A stretch of 64,000 nucleotides of DNA, from NCBI RefSeq assembly GCF_000722875.1, contig NZ_JFHR01000006.1, forward strand, positions 106,415 through 170,414. Direction: 5' to 3'. A program made the translations under genes and the position numbers. The stretch comes from Sphingobium chlorophenolicum. GTDB taxonomy: Bacteria > Pseudomonadota > Alphaproteobacteria > Sphingomonadales > Sphingomonadaceae. The notes below the pieces were generated by a model. It did no database searches and was not told the origin of the DNA. It saw nothing but the letters and a program-made list of their open reading frames with translations. Positions 1 to 11,796 of the stretch are shown piece after piece (the stretch's first letter is position 1; every line of letters starts with the position of its first letter).

Positions 1-211
1 CCTTTGCTTGACGCCGATTAGGGGTCGGCGCGTGAATAACGTTTGAACGATCTATATGCACCAGTTAACCGCCTGTCAGCCCCCCGGAAACGATCCGCCG
101 CGCCCGGCACGCATCTCATGCCTTTGCGCGTGCGCGCGCGAGGGGTGACAGATTTGTTTCGCTCCGCTAGTGCATGGTCCACAACATACATTCACCAAAA
201 AGAGAATCGAT

Positions 212-2892
<2,681 letters not shown>

Positions 2893-2896
<4 letters not shown>

Positions 2897-3240
2897 CCGA
2901 CCTCTTCGCCTACAAGATACTGACGAAGGATCAGTATGACCAACTGAAGGCCGACGGCACGTTCAAGGGCGCGCCCGTCGATCTTCAGGACGGCTATATC
3001 CACATGTCCACCCGTCAACAGGCCGCCGAAACCGCCGCCAAACATTTCGCGGGTCAGGACAATCTGGTGATGCTGATGATCGACCTCGCCCCCTTCGGCG
3101 AAGCGATCAAATGGGAAGAATCACGCGGCGGCGCCCTCTTCCCCCACCTCTACGCCGACCTCCCGCTGAGCGCGGTCGCAGGCAAGGTCGTCCTGCGCCT
3201 GGACGAACAGGGCAAACACCTCTTCCCGGCAGGCTTCTAA
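2893..3240 (+). CDS. DUF952 family protein
   Basis: A 115-residue soluble protein that matches the DUF952 family by its opening FAYKILT, the central DGYIHMSTRQQ and the C-terminal FPHLYADLPL. The biochemical function of this family is not established; the fold has been compared with ADP-ribosyltransferase-like proteins, but I see no basis for an activity here. It starts with GTG inside the last codons of gyrA (GTGA overlap), so its translation is probably coupled to gyrA. No signal peptide or membrane segment is visible. Confidence 0.8.
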
Positions 3241-3290
3241 CCACCGCCCCTTTCCCCATACCGTCCGGAGTGGATGGAAAGCTGACCTAT

Positions 3291-3403
3291 CCTATTCCTC
3301 CCCATCGATAGATGGGGAGGGGGACCGGCCGAAGGCTGGTGGAGGGGAAGATACGCAGGTCACGCCATTTCCCCTCCTCCACGCTTCGCGCAGGGAGGAA
3401 TTA
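3291..3403. repeat. Large palindromic intergenic repeat, copy 1
   Basis: About 110 bases made of nested inverted repeats: CCTCCCCATC paired with GATGGGGAGG, a stem tipped GGCCGAAGGCTGG, and a core AGGGGAAGATACGCAGGTC. The core is the reverse complement of the core of the copy at 56598-56734, so the same unit occurs in both orientations. It fills the gap between the convergent DUF952 and TPM genes and may also act as a bidirectional terminator. No coding potential. Confidence 0.8.
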
Positions 3404-3435
3404 GTGGCAGCTAATGCCCAATCACCTCTACCCCA

Positions 3436-3924
3436 TCAATCCAACCGCTCAATCAAAGCATCCACCCCAGCATCAACCCCACCAAATAAATCCCCCTCCC
3501 GAAAGCGAGGGATCATCCGCTCATTCATGATGCTCTGGCAAAGCTCATCCGGCAAAACCGCTTCCAGCCCATATCCCACCGAAATCTGCGCCAACTGCTC
3601 CTGCGGCGCCACCAACACAACAACACCATCATCATGACCCTTGCGCCCAATCCCCCATTCATTCCCCAGCGCCGTCGTAAAAACCCCAATCTCCGCCCCA
3701 CCCAGGGAAGAGACAGTAACGATCACCATCTGATGCCGGGTCGATTGCTCCAACCTCTCCAATTTCTCGGAAAGCACCCGCTTCTGCTCGTCCGTGAAAA
3801 GCCCGGCCTCATCCGTCACCCGCCCTGCCTGAACAACCGCCGGCCCAACACCAGCCCGCACCTCCCCCACAAGCGAACCGACCAGCAAAAAACAAAGCAA
3901 AATCCGGGATATCAAAGCGGTCAT
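3436..3924 (-). CDS. TPM domain (TLP18.3/Psb32/MOLO-1) exported protein
   Basis: A 162-residue protein with a hydrophobic N-terminus (MTALISRILLCFLLVGSLVG) that looks like a signal peptide or single anchor, followed by a TPM domain: RVTDEAGLFTDEQKRVLSEK, then MVIVTVSSLGG, WGIGRKGHDDGVVVLVAP and the GYGLEAVLPD motif. These proteins are membrane-associated; some help photosystem repair or membrane-protein quality control, but the role here is unknown. The frame is open further upstream; the ATG at 3924 is chosen because it gives the signal sequence and overlaps the stop of the glycosyltransferase gene (ATGA), indicating translational coupling. Confidence 0.8.
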   Translation of the reverse strand: MTALISRILLCFLLVGSLVGEVRAGVGPAVVQAGRVTDEAGLFTDEQKRVLSEKLERLEQSTRHQMVIVTVSSLGGAEIGVFTTALGNEWGIGRKGHDDGVVVLVAPQEQLAQISVGYGLEAVLPDELCQSIMNERMIPRFREGDLFGGVDAGVDALIERLD

Positions 3925-5039
3925 CCCACCCTCTCCATCCGCACGACCTTCCCGCGCTTCACCCAATAATCGAACCCGCCCCACCTGATCCGGCTCGAGC
4001 AAACCGCCACCACCTGCATCCCCAGATGCGCCCAGCACACCGCGAACGGCGCCAGCAAATCCCACCAGAGCGACCGCCCGGCCCCCCCCGCCTGCCCCGG
4101 CTCCACCACCGCCGCGACAATCCGCCGCCGCACCAAAACCCGCGCCAAAGCCGCCCCATAACCCAAGGCCACCGCACTCCAGCCACCCCAACCCAAAGCC
4201 CAGACCCACCCAAAAGCCTGCACCGCCACCACAAGGGCCGCAATCCCCCACATCCCGCCACTATTGGTCACGATATGCCGATATTGCCGCACCCCGAAAC
4301 CAAAGGCCCCCGCCCCCTCCAACGGACAAGCCACCAGCAAATCCCGCACCGGCCGCAACCGCAGCTTCCCCCGCCACCCGGCCAGCCCAATCGCCATATC
4401 GTCGGACAATCGCCCAGCCAGCGCCGCATCCAGGTCCAGCCGCTCCGCCACCTCCCGCGTCAAGGCCATCGCCCCGCCCCACGGCATGGTCGCACTCGCC
4501 GCCCGCGGCAAGGTCGCCAACTGCATCTCCACCGCCCCCACCAGAGCCGCGCCCACCCGCGCCTCCGGCAGCAACAGCCGATAACCGGTCACGATATCCG
4601 CCTTCCCCCGCACCAGAGGAAAGAGCAACCGCCCCACCAACCGCGCCGGAGGCAGAATATCCGCATCCACGAACACCAGCCAGCGATCCTCCGGCCGCAA
4701 AGCCCGCAAAGCCGCCCGCAACTTATGAACCTTCTGCCCCTCATCGTCCGCGACGCCCGCCCGGACGACCTGCACCCAGCCCCCCTCACGCGCCGCCAAA
4801 GCCTCCGCCGCGGCACATCCGCCAGAAGTCGCAATCACCAACCGAAACCGCGCCGTCTGCGCCTTCAACCGCGCGATCAGCGCCGCCCCACCGTCCCAAT
4901 CATCCCGCACCGACAACAGCAGCACGACGCCCTCCGGCGCCTCTTCCTGACGATCCACCGGCAGATGCCGCCAATAATTCAGCACCCCCAACAGGCTCAG
5001 CCCCTGCAACAGCATCCACAGCGCAAAAGCGAAACTCAT
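3921..5039 (-). CDS. Membrane glycosyltransferase, ceramide glucosyltransferase (GT21)-like
   Basis: A 372-residue inner-membrane glycosyltransferase: one N-terminal transmembrane segment, a cytoplasmic GT-A domain, and about three hydrophobic segments from residue 245 on. The catalytic motifs fit GT21 (D1, D2, D3, Q/RXXRW): the metal-binding FVDADI near residue 125, SDDMAIG near 215 as D3, and RQYRH near 255 in place of the usual QXXRW. Sphingomonads make glycosphingolipids instead of some of their lipopolysaccharide, so glucosylation of ceramide is a reasonable inference; a hopanoid or other lipid acceptor is also possible. It precedes the TPM gene with a 4-base overlap and is divergent from the acyltransferase at 5091. 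Confidence 0.75.
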   Translation of the reverse strand: MSFAFALWMLLQGLSLLGVLNYWRHLPVDRQEEAPEGVVLLLSVRDDWDGGAALIARLKAQTARFRLVIATSGGCAAAEALAAREGGWVQVVRAGVADDEGQKVHKLRAALRALRPEDRWLVFVDADILPPARLVGRLLFPLVRGKADIVTGYRLLLPEARVGAALVGAVEMQLATLPRAASATMPWGGAMALTREVAERLDLDAALAGRLSDDMAIGLAGWRGKLRLRPVRDLLVACPLEGAGAFGFGVRQYRHIVTNSGGMWGIAALVVAVQAFGWVWALGWGGWSAVALGYGAALARVLVRRRIVAAVVEPGQAGGAGRSLWWDLLAPFAVCWAHLGMQVVAVCSSRIRWGGFDYWVKRGKVVRMERVG

Positions 5040-5090
5040 TGCAAACCCAAGCCCTTTACCGCCCCGACCGCTGCTGTATGACGGCAGGCG

Positions 5091-5936
5091 ATGCTCTCCA
5101 ACCCCTTTCTCTTCAGCCTGCTCCGCCTCCTCCCCGCGTCCATCGCCTCCTGGCTTGGCGGCTGGCTATCCGTGAACGTCGCGCGCAAGAGCATGAAATT
5201 GCGCGACCGACGCGCCCGCGCCAACCTCGCCATCCTCCGCCCCGATCTCGACACGGCAACCAGCGAAGCCCTCCTCACCCGCCGCTGGTTCAACCTTGGC
5301 CGCACCATGGCCGAACTCACCAACATCGACCGGCTGATCGAAAACAACCATATCACGGTCGAAGACGTCGCAGGCTATCAACAAGTGCTCGACGGCCCCG
5401 GCCCGCTGATCGCGCTGGCCGTCCATGTCGGCAATTGGGATTTGCTCGCCGCCCATATCAAGGCGTCCACCGACCGCCCCGGCCTGGGCGTCTACGACCC
5501 GCCGGAAAATCCAGAGCAGGCGGCCCAACTCAAGCGCGCCCGCTCCAGCTATATGGGCGAAGCGATCACCGGAGACGGCGCCGCCCGCGCCATCCTCAAA
5601 CACCTCACCACCAAAGACCGCGCCACCCTCTATATATTGCTGGACGAACGCCGCGACCGTCAGGTGTGGTTCCCCCGCTTCGGCCGCGCCCTGCCGCCGT
5701 CCGGCAACCTGTCCGTCGCCCTGCGCCTCGCCCGAAAGGTCGGCGCGAAATTCCTGCCCTTCTACATGATCCGCACCCAGGGTCCGCACTTCCGCGTCCA
5801 CTGGCACGCCCCCCTGGACCCGGCGACCCTGACGGACGACCAGATCATGGATCAGGTCGACGCCTTCCTCGGCCAAGCCTGCATCGACCACGCCGACCAA
5901 TGGCTCGCCCTCCACGACATGGACCTCACCACCTAG
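5091..5936 (+). CDS. Lipid A biosynthesis acyltransferase family (LpxL/HtrB-like)
   Basis: A 281-residue member of the lysophospholipid/lipid A acyltransferase family, with an N-terminal hydrophobic stretch (LFSLLRLLPASIASWLGG) and the catalytic HX4D-type motif in HVGNWD (about residue 114). Later blocks include LLDERRD and a PPSGNLSVALRLA stretch. LpxL-type enzymes move an acyl chain from ACP to a lipid A precursor at the cytoplasmic face; the exact acceptor cannot be told from sequence, particularly in an organism whose outer leaflet may hold glycosphingolipid. The gene is divergent from the lipid glycosyltransferase across about 50 bases, so both may serve outer-membrane lipid assembly. 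Confidence 0.8.
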   Translation: MLSNPFLFSLLRLLPASIASWLGGWLSVNVARKSMKLRDRRARANLAILRPDLDTATSEALLTRRWFNLGRTMAELTNIDRLIENNHITVEDVAGYQQVLDGPGPLIALAVHVGNWDLLAAHIKASTDRPGLGVYDPPENPEQAAQLKRARSSYMGEAITGDGAARAILKHLTTKDRATLYILLDERRDRQVWFPRFGRALPPSGNLSVALRLARKVGAKFLPFYMIRTQGPHFRVHWHAPLDPATLTDDQIMDQVDAFLGQACIDHADQWLALHDMDLTT

Positions 5937-5947
5937 CCAACTAAAAA

Positions 5948-6083
5948 TCCTCCCTACGCGCAGCGTGGGGAGGGGGACCGCTCGCGAAGCGAGTGGTGGA
6001 GGGGAAATTCGGAGGTCGTGCCCCATTCCCCTCCACCATGCTTCGCATGGTCCCCCTCCCCATCTCCCGATGGGGAGGAACAG
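5948..6083. repeat. Large palindromic intergenic repeat, copy 2
   Basis: About 136 bases of nested inverted repeats: CTACGCGCAGCGTGGGGAGG, the tip CTCGCGAAGCGAG, the tip ATGCTTCGCATGG and a closing CATCTCCCGATGGGGAGG. Its first 60-odd bases match the copy at 56598-56734 base for base. It lies between the acyltransferase gene and trpF; no coding potential. Confidence 0.85.
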
Positions 6084-6095
6084 GAGAAGCCCCCT

Positions 6096-6135
6096 CCGTT
6101 CGTGCTGAGTAGAGGCTGAGCTTGTCGAAGCCTCG
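6096..6135. repeat. Short dispersed repeat, copy 1
   Basis: A CGTTCGTGCTGAG ... GCTGAGCTTGTCGAAGCC unit of the short family built on CGTTCGNNCTGAGCNNGTCGAAG. It lies directly after the large repeat and upstream of trpF. Other copies are at 8210, 14813, 44154, 47432, 52434 and 52792. Confidence 0.75.
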
Positions 6136-6203
6136 TATCGAAGCACATGCCCCCACATCCAACAACAGTTCTCACTCCCCCCAACACCCGCTAAAGCCCC
6201 TCC

Positions 6204-6845
6204 ATGTCCCGACTCGCCATCAAAATCTGCGGCCTCTCCACCCCCGACACCGTCGGCGCCTCGATCAGGGCAGGCGCGACCCATCTCGGCTTCAACTTCT
6301 TCCCCAAAAGCCCCCGCTATATCGAAACCGACCAACTGCGCGCCCTCGCCGCGCTGGTCCCGACCCATATCGAACGCGTCGCCATCCTCGTCGACCCCAC
6401 CGACGAAGTCCTGACCGAACTCACCGCCACCGACGCCCTGACCGCGCTCCAACTCCACGGCAAGGAAAGCCCCGAACGCGCCGCCGCCATCCGCCAGCGC
6501 TTCAACCTCCCCGTCTGGAAAGCCATCTCCGTCAAGACCCGCGCCGACATAGACGCCGCCAAAACCTATGGCGGCGCCGCCGACCTCCTCCTTTTCGATG
6601 CCAAGACCCCGGACGGCGCGGCCCTTCCCGGCGGCATGGGCCTGCGCTTCGACTGGACGCTGCTGCGCGGCGTCCCCATATCGGTCCCATGGGGCCTGTC
6701 CGGCGGCCTTGGCATCGACAATGTCGCAGAAGCCATCCGCATCACCAACGCCCCGCTGGTCGATGTTTCCTCCGGCGTCGAAAGCGCGCCGGGCATCAAG
6801 AGTGTGGACAAGATCATGGCCTTCTGCAATGCGGCATCCTCATGA
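6204..6845 (+). CDS. trpF: Phosphoribosylanthranilate isomerase
   Basis: Third step of tryptophan biosynthesis: Amadori rearrangement of N-(5-phosphoribosyl)anthranilate to CdRP. A 213-residue single-domain TIM barrel with the catalytic cysteine in KICGL (Cys9), the GFNFFPKSPRY block, a catalytic aspartate in LLLFDAKT near residue 131, and the phosphate-binding C-terminal loops LSGGLG and DVSSGVES. It heads trpF-trpB-trpA-accD-folC, an order common in alphaproteobacteria. About 80 bases separate it from trpB. Confidence 0.95.
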   Translation: MSRLAIKICGLSTPDTVGASIRAGATHLGFNFFPKSPRYIETDQLRALAALVPTHIERVAILVDPTDEVLTELTATDALTALQLHGKESPERAAAIRQRFNLPVWKAISVKTRADIDAAKTYGGAADLLLFDAKTPDGAALPGGMGLRFDWTLLRGVPISVPWGLSGGLGIDNVAEAIRITNAPLVDVSSGVESAPGIKSVDKIMAFCNAASS

Positions 6846-6926
6846 GGCGGCTAACCAGCACACGATGGCGTTGATCACTTGCTTGCACCCAAGAAGTGAT
6901 CCCATTTGCCTGACGAGATTGATCCG

Positions 6927-8180
6927 ATGACCAACACCATCACCCTGCCCGCTACCTTGGCCAACAGCCTGCGCTCGCAGCCCGACTCCTCCGGCCATTT
7001 CGGCTCCTTCGGCGGCCGCTATGTCGCCGAAACGCTGATGCCGCTGATCCTGGAGCTGGAGAAGGTCTATAAGGAAGCCCGGCAAGACCCCGCTTTCGAA
7101 GCCGAATTCGCCGAATTGCTGCGCAGCTATGTCGGCCGCCCCAACCCGCTTTATTATGCGCAGCGCCTGACCGAAGCCCTCCGCGCCGAAGCCCCGGCCG
7201 GAAAAGGCGCGAAAATCTACCTCAAGCGCGAGGAACTGAACCACACTGGCGCGCACAAGATCAACAATTGCATCGGCCAGGCGCTGCTCGCCCGCCGCAT
7301 GGGCAAGAAGAAGGTGATCGCCGAAACCGGCGCGGGCCAGCACGGCGTCGCCACCGCGACCGTCGCCGCCCTGTTCGGCATGGAATGCAAGATTTTCATG
7401 GGCGCGAAGGATGTCGAACGGCAAAAGCCCAACGTCTTCCGCATGAAACTGCTCGGCGCGGAGGTGATCCCGGTCGTCTCCGGCTCGCAAACCCTCAAGG
7501 ACGCAATGAACGACGCCCTGCGCCATTGGGTGTCGAACGTTCACGACACTTTCTACATCATCGGCACGGCGGCAGGCCCGCACCCCTATCCCGAACTGGT
7601 CCGCGACTTCCAGTCGATCATCGGCCGGGAAGCCCGCGAACAGATATTGGAACTGGAAGGCCGCCTGCCCGACATGCTGATCGCACCGGTCGGCGGCGGC
7701 TCCAACGCCATCGGCCTGTTCCACCCCTTCCTGGACGATGCCGACGTCAAGATGATCGGCGTCGAAGCGGCGGGCGAAGGGCTGAATGGCAAGCACGCCG
7801 CTTCGCTGGCTGGCGGCAAGTCCGGCATCCTCCACGGCAACCGCACCTATCTGCTCCAGGACGAGGACGGCCAGATCACCGAAGCGCACAGCATTTCGGC
7901 GGGTCTCGACTATCCCGGCATCGGCCCGGAACATAGCTGGCTGCACGAAATCGGCCGGGTCGACTATATGCCGATCACCGACGACGAAGCCCTGGCCAGC
8001 TTCCAGAAGCTCTCCGCGCTCGAAGGCATCATCCCCGCCCTGGAATCCGCCCACGCGGTCGCCAGCGCGGAAAAGGTCGCGCCAACGCTGGACGCGGACC
8101 AAATCCTCATCGTCAACCTCTCCGGCCGCGGCGACAAGGACATCTTCACCGTGGCCAGCGCCCTGGGAGTGGAAATATGA
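6927..8180 (+). CDS. trpB: Tryptophan synthase beta subunit
   Basis: PLP-dependent subunit that condenses indole with serine. The N-terminus [18 protein letters not shown] is diagnostic of TrpB1. The PLP lysine is Lys111 in [10 protein letters not shown], the phosphate-binding loop is GGGSNAIG, and GRGDKD lies near the C-terminus. At 417 residues it is slightly longer than the usual ~400. I chose the ATG at 6927; a TTG at 6906 in the same frame would add seven residues. It is followed by 102 bases holding a short repeat before trpA, an unusual interruption for a gene pair whose products form one complex. Confidence 0.95.
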   Translation: MTNTITLPATLANSLRSQPDSSGHFGSFGGRYVAETLMPLILELEKVYKEARQDPAFEAEFAELLRSYVGRPNPLYYAQRLTEALRAEAPAGKGAKIYLKREELNHTGAHKINNCIGQALLARRMGKKKVIAETGAGQHGVATATVAALFGMECKIFMGAKDVERQKPNVFRMKLLGAEVIPVVSGSQTLKDAMNDALRHWVSNVHDTFYIIGTAAGPHPYPELVRDFQSIIGREAREQILELEGRLPDMLIAPVGGGSNAIGLFHPFLDDADVKMIGVEAAGEGLNGKHAASLAGGKSGILHGNRTYLLQDEDGQITEAHSISAGLDYPGIGPEHSWLHEIGRVDYMPITDDEALASFQKLSALEGIIPALESAHAVASAEKVAPTLDADQILIVNLSGRGDKDIFTVASALGVEI

Positions 8181-8209
8181 CCGCTCCGCTCTGCGCACCC
8201 ACCCCACAC

Positions 8210-8266
8210 CCGTTCGGGCTGAGCTTGTCGAAGCCCTCCACTTCTCTTCAGGCTCCGGGCGAACGG
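8210..8266. repeat. Short dispersed repeat, copy 2, between trpB and trpA
   Basis: CGTTCGGGCTGAGCTTGTCG begins the unit and CCGGGCGAACGG ends it in inverted orientation, so the element can fold on itself. It occupies most of the trpB-trpA spacer, within a presumed operon. Confidence 0.75.
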
Positions 8267-8282
8267 ATGTTGGGAATTCATT

Positions 8283-9113
8283 GTGACCGCTGACCGCCTC
8301 GCCACCCGCTTCGCCGCCTGCAAATCGCGCAGCCGCGCCGCCCTCATCACCTTCGTGACGGCGGGCGACCCGACAGCGGCCGACACCCCCGCGATCCTCG
8401 ACGCGCTGGTGGAGGGCGGCGCCGACATCATCGAACTCGGCATGCCCTTCACCGATCCGATGGCGGACGGCCCGGCGATCGAACTCGCCAACCTGCGCAG
8501 CCTGGGTTCCGGCACGAAGACGAAGGACATCTTCGCCCTCGCCGCCGCCTTCCGCGTCCGACACCCGGACATCCCGCTGGTGCTGATGGGCTATGCCAAC
8601 ACCATGCTCGCGCGCGGCCCCGACTGGTTCGCCGACCAGTGCAAGGCCGCAGGCGTCGACGGCGTCATCTGCGTCGATGTCCCGCCGGAGGAGGACGCCG
8701 AAATCGGCCCCGCCCTGCGTGCAGCGGGCATCCACCTGATCCGCCTCGCTACCCCGACCACCGACGCGGCCCGCCTGCCCGCCGTGCTGAACGGCGCCAG
8801 CGGCTTCCTCTACCATGTCGCCGTCGCGGGCATCACCGGCAAGCAGCAGGCCGCGCAAGCCGCCGTCGAACAGGCCGTCGCGAAACTCAAGGCCGCCACC
8901 GACCTGCCCATAGCGGTCGGTTTCGGCGTCCGCTCCGCCGATCAGGCCGCCGCCATCGGCCGCGTTGCCGACGGCGTGGTGGTGGGTTCGGCCATCGTCG
9001 ACATCATCGGCTCGCACGGCAACGCCGCCGCGCCCTTCGTCAAGGATTTCGTCGCCGCCCTGCGCGACGCCCTCAACGCCAACAGCCCTCATTTCCGGGA
9101 GACCGCCGCATGA
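8283..9113 (+). CDS. trpA: Tryptophan synthase alpha subunit
   Basis: Cleaves indole-3-glycerol phosphate to indole, which is channelled to TrpB. A 276-residue TIM barrel with catalytic Glu51 in [11 protein letters not shown] and Asp62 in MADGPAI, FVTAGDP near the start, and the phosphate-binding GFGVRSADQ and VVGSAIVD loops. It begins with GTG after the repeat-filled spacer. Its stop overlaps the ATG of accD (ATGA), so the two are translationally coupled. Confidence 0.95.
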   Translation: MTADRLATRFAACKSRSRAALITFVTAGDPTAADTPAILDALVEGGADIIELGMPFTDPMADGPAIELANLRSLGSGTKTKDIFALAAAFRVRHPDIPLVLMGYANTMLARGPDWFADQCKAAGVDGVICVDVPPEEDAEIGPALRAAGIHLIRLATPTTDAARLPAVLNGASGFLYHVAVAGITGKQQAAQAAVEQAVAKLKAATDLPIAVGFGVRSADQAAAIGRVADGVVVGSAIVDIIGSHGNAAAPFVKDFVAALRDALNANSPHFRETAA

Positions 9114-9961
9114 GCTGGATCAACCGCGTCCGCAACGCGCTGCCTTTCATGGCGAAGAAGGAAACCACCGCCGAAACGCTGTGGCACAAATGCCCCTCCT
9201 GCGCGGAGATGATCTTCATCAAGGAATGGGAAGATAATCTCTCGGTCTGCCCCCGCTGCGACCATCACGGCCGCATCGGCCCGTCGGAACGGTTCGAACA
9301 TATACTCGACGCCGGATTCATCCTGCTCCCCACCCCGCAGGTGCAGGAAGATCCGCTCAAATTCCGCGATTCCAAACGCTATCCCGACCGCATAAAGGCC
9401 GCCCGCGCCGCCACCGGCGATCAGGACGCGCTCATCAACGCGCGCGGCGCGATCGACGACGTGCCGCTGGTCATGGGCGTCCAGAATTTCGCCTATATGG
9501 GCGGCTCCATGGGCATGGGCGTGGGCGCCGCTTTCATCCAGGGCGTCAACGAAGCCATCGCCCATAAATGCCCCTATGTGATCTTCACCGCAGCCGGCGG
9601 CGCCCGCATGCAGGAGGGCATATTGTCCCTAATGCAGATGCCCCGCTCGACCGTAGCGATCCGCAAGCTCCACGCCGCGGGCCTGCCCTATATCGTTGTC
9701 CTCACCGACCCGACGACAGGCGGCGTCACGGCCAGCTACGCGATGCTGGGCGACATCCAGATCGCCGAACCCAACGCCCTCATCGGCTTCGCGGGCCAGC
9801 GCGTCATCGAAAGCACCATCCGCGAGAAATTGCCGGAGGGCTTCCAGCGCGCCGAATATCTGCTGGAGCACGGCATGCTCGACATGGTGGTCCACCGCAC
9901 CGAACTCCGCGACACGCTCGCCAGGGTGATCGGCTACCTCACCCCCCGCGCCGCCGCGTAA
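9110..9961 (+). CDS. accD: Acetyl-CoA carboxylase carboxyltransferase beta subunit
   Basis: Beta subunit of the carboxyltransferase that, with AccA, moves carboxyl from carboxybiotin to acetyl-CoA, the committed step of fatty acid synthesis. The 283-residue protein has the N-terminal zinc ribbon Cys28-X2-Cys31-X15-Cys47-X2-Cys50 (HKCPSC ... VCPRCD) followed by a crotonase-like core with [23 protein letters not shown] and [13 protein letters not shown]. The frame is open upstream, but the ATG at 9110 overlapping the trpA stop is the natural start. Confidence 0.95.
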   Translation: MSWINRVRNALPFMAKKETTAETLWHKCPSCAEMIFIKEWEDNLSVCPRCDHHGRIGPSERFEHILDAGFILLPTPQVQEDPLKFRDSKRYPDRIKAARAATGDQDALINARGAIDDVPLVMGVQNFAYMGGSMGMGVGAAFIQGVNEAIAHKCPYVIFTAAGGARMQEGILSLMQMPRSTVAIRKLHAAGLPYIVVLTDPTTGGVTASYAMLGDIQIAEPNALIGFAGQRVIESTIREKLPEGFQRAEYLLEHGMLDMVVHRTELRDTLARVIGYLTPRAAA

Positions 9962-9967
9962 AAAGCC

Positions 9968-11290
9968 ATGCCCGACCATGCCGTATCCGACGACCCCGGC
10001 GTCCAGGCCCAGCTAGACCGCCTCGCCACCCTGTCGCCCGGCGCCGACATGCTGGGGCTGGAGCGCATCACCCAGCTCCTTGACCGCCTCGGCAACCCGC
10101 ACCGCGCCCTGCCGCCGGTCTTCCACGTCGCGGGCACCAACGGCAAGGGCTCCACCTGCGCCTTCCTGCGCGCCGCGCTCGAAGCGGACGGCCGGAGCGT
10201 CCACGTCTTCACCTCCCCCCATCTCGTCCGCTTCAACGAACGCATCCGCCTGGGCGGCACCCTCATCTCCGACGAAGCCCTCGCCGCCTATCTCTCCCGC
10301 GTCCTCGACGTGGCGGAGGGGATCGGCGCCAGCTTCTTCGAAGTCACCGCCGCCGCCGCCTTCCTCGCCTTCGCGGAACATCCCGCCGACGCCTGCATCG
10401 TCGAAGTGGGCCTGGGCGGCCGCCTGGACGCCACCAACATCATCGAAAAGCCGGTCATCTGCGGCATCGCCCAACTCGGCCTGGACCACCAAAGCTTCCT
10501 CGGCGACACTCTCAAGGAAATCGCCGCCGAAAAGGCAGGCATCGCCAAGCCCGGCGCGCCCCTGGTGACGCAACGCTACGCCGACGCCCTCTTCCCCGTG
10601 ATGCTGGACGCCGCCGCCCGCAACCGCACCCAATGGTTCGCCATGGGCGAAAGCTGGGACGCCGCCGCCTATCGCGACCGCCTCCATTATCGCGACGATC
10701 AGGGGCATATCGACGCCCCGCTGCCCCGCCTGTCCGGCGCGCACCAGATCCACAACGCCGCCCTCGCCTTCGCCATGCTGCGCCATCAAAACGTCGTCCC
10801 CGTCAGCGAAGCCGCGCTCAAGGCCGCCCCCCTCTGGGCGCACTGGCCCGCCCGCCTGCAACGGCTGGACCATGGCCCCCTCCTCGCCCCGCTGCCCGAA
10901 GACGCCGAAGCCTGGCTGGACGGCGGCCACAATGCCGGGGCGGGCGAAGCGATCAGCGCCTTCTTCACCAGCGAACGGCTGGAGGGGCAAAAACTGGACC
11001 TCATCATCGGCATGCTGTCGAACAAGGATATGGAAGCCTTCCTGCTCCCCTTCGCGGGCCGCATCGCCCATATCCACGCCGTTCCGGTCCCCGGTCACGA
11101 CCACCACCCGCCGGAGCGATTCGCCGCTATCGCCGACCTTTGGGGCATCCCCTGCACCGCCCATGAGGGGCCTGAGGACGCCATTGCCGCCGTCGCCGCC
11201 CACGCCAATCCCGCGTCAAAGCTGCTGATCGCAGGCTCCCTCTACCTCGCCGGAGAGATTTTGCGGCTGAACGGTCAATTTCCCGACTGA
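9968..11290 (+). CDS. folC: Bifunctional folylpolyglutamate synthase/dihydrofolate synthase
   Basis: Mur-ligase-fold enzyme that adds glutamate to dihydropteroate and to folates. The ATP loop is VAGTNGKGST near residue 55, followed by FTSPHL, RFNERI and the EVGLGGRLDATN block; the C-terminal ligase domain has WLDGGHN and GMLSNKD. At 440 residues the size is normal. It begins 6 bases after the accD stop and closes the trp-accD operon. Confidence 0.93.
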   Translation: MPDHAVSDDPGVQAQLDRLATLSPGADMLGLERITQLLDRLGNPHRALPPVFHVAGTNGKGSTCAFLRAALEADGRSVHVFTSPHLVRFNERIRLGGTLISDEALAAYLSRVLDVAEGIGASFFEVTAAAAFLAFAEHPADACIVEVGLGGRLDATNIIEKPVICGIAQLGLDHQSFLGDTLKEIAAEKAGIAKPGAPLVTQRYADALFPVMLDAAARNRTQWFAMGESWDAAAYRDRLHYRDDQGHIDAPLPRLSGAHQIHNAALAFAMLRHQNVVPVSEAALKAAPLWAHWPARLQRLDHGPLLAPLPEDAEAWLDGGHNAGAGEAISAFFTSERLEGQKLDLIIGMLSNKDMEAFLLPFAGRIAHIHAVPVPGHDHHPPERFAAIADLWGIPCTAHEGPEDAIAAVAAHANPASKLLIAGSLYLAGEILRLNGQFPD

Positions 11291-11296
11291 ATTTTC

Positions 11297-11313
11297 TTGC
11301 GATTGACTCGCAA
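11297..11313. promoter_or_regulatory. Possible Fur-like operator
   Basis: TTGCGATTGACTCGCAA is a perfect 6-base inverted repeat with a 5-base spacer. It resembles the TTGCGAATGATTCGCAA-type sites found before iron-regulated genes in several proteobacteria, and lies about 45 bases before the ATG at 11359. The match is by eye; no promoter elements around it are convincing. Confidence 0.4.
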
Positions 11314-11358
11314 TAGCGTACCTTATGCCTGCAACGACAAGGCAGAAGGTACGAACGC

Positions 11359-11796
11359 ATGGCGCACGGACAGCCCACCCTCGATCAGCCCCGCCCCCTC
11401 CCCGGCGGCTACGGCAACCGGTTGTTCCTCTATGTCATGCGCCGCATGGCGACGGCGGGCGTCAACGACGCCCATGCCGCCAACGCCATGCTGGGCGCGT
11501 TCGGCCGCAGCTATCGCCGCCCACTGGTGCTGATGCGCGCCATGATGCTGGAACTGGCCCGCACCTCCAGCCGCAAGATATTGATCGCCCCCTGCTGCTG
11601 CTCCCGCATGACATCCGACGAAGCGCTGATGATGCAGGCCATCGGCGGCGCCCTGCGCAGCCCCCGCGCCGCCTATGACGATGTCGCCGCCCTGCTCGGC
11701 AACGATCATGCGCTGGGCGCGCTCACCTGCCTGCAAGCCGTCGCCCAGGCCCATAACGACCTGGGCCGCCCGCTGGACCTCTACGCGGCGGGCTGA
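11359..11796 (+). CDS. Small conserved protein, probably DUF6628 family
   Basis: A 145-residue protein that I associate with a sphingomonad family annotated DUF6628; function unknown. It has a triple-cysteine motif in LIAPCCCSRMTSDE (about residues 77-90) preceded by a basic segment, and a helical C-terminus. There is no signal peptide. The CCC cluster and the Fur-like palindrome upstream suggest metal or iron, but that is only inference. Its 3' end overlaps the 3' end of the convergent permease gene by 16 bases. Confidence 0.6.
   Translation: MAHGQPTLDQPRPLPGGYGNRLFLYVMRRMATAGVNDAHAANAMLGAFGRSYRRPLVLMRAMMLELARTSSRKILIAPCCCSRMTSDEALMMQAIGGALRSPRAAYDDVAALLGNDHALGALTCLQAVAQAHNDLGRPLDLYAAG

Noticed and set aside
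1..169. Promoter of gyrA from TTGACG near base 8
   Set aside because: No -10 element at proper spacing is convincing; nothing else supportable before gyrA.
3291..3403. CRISPR-like array from repeated palindromes
   Set aside because: Units are far apart and not regularly spaced; no cas genes; they are intergenic palindromic repeats.
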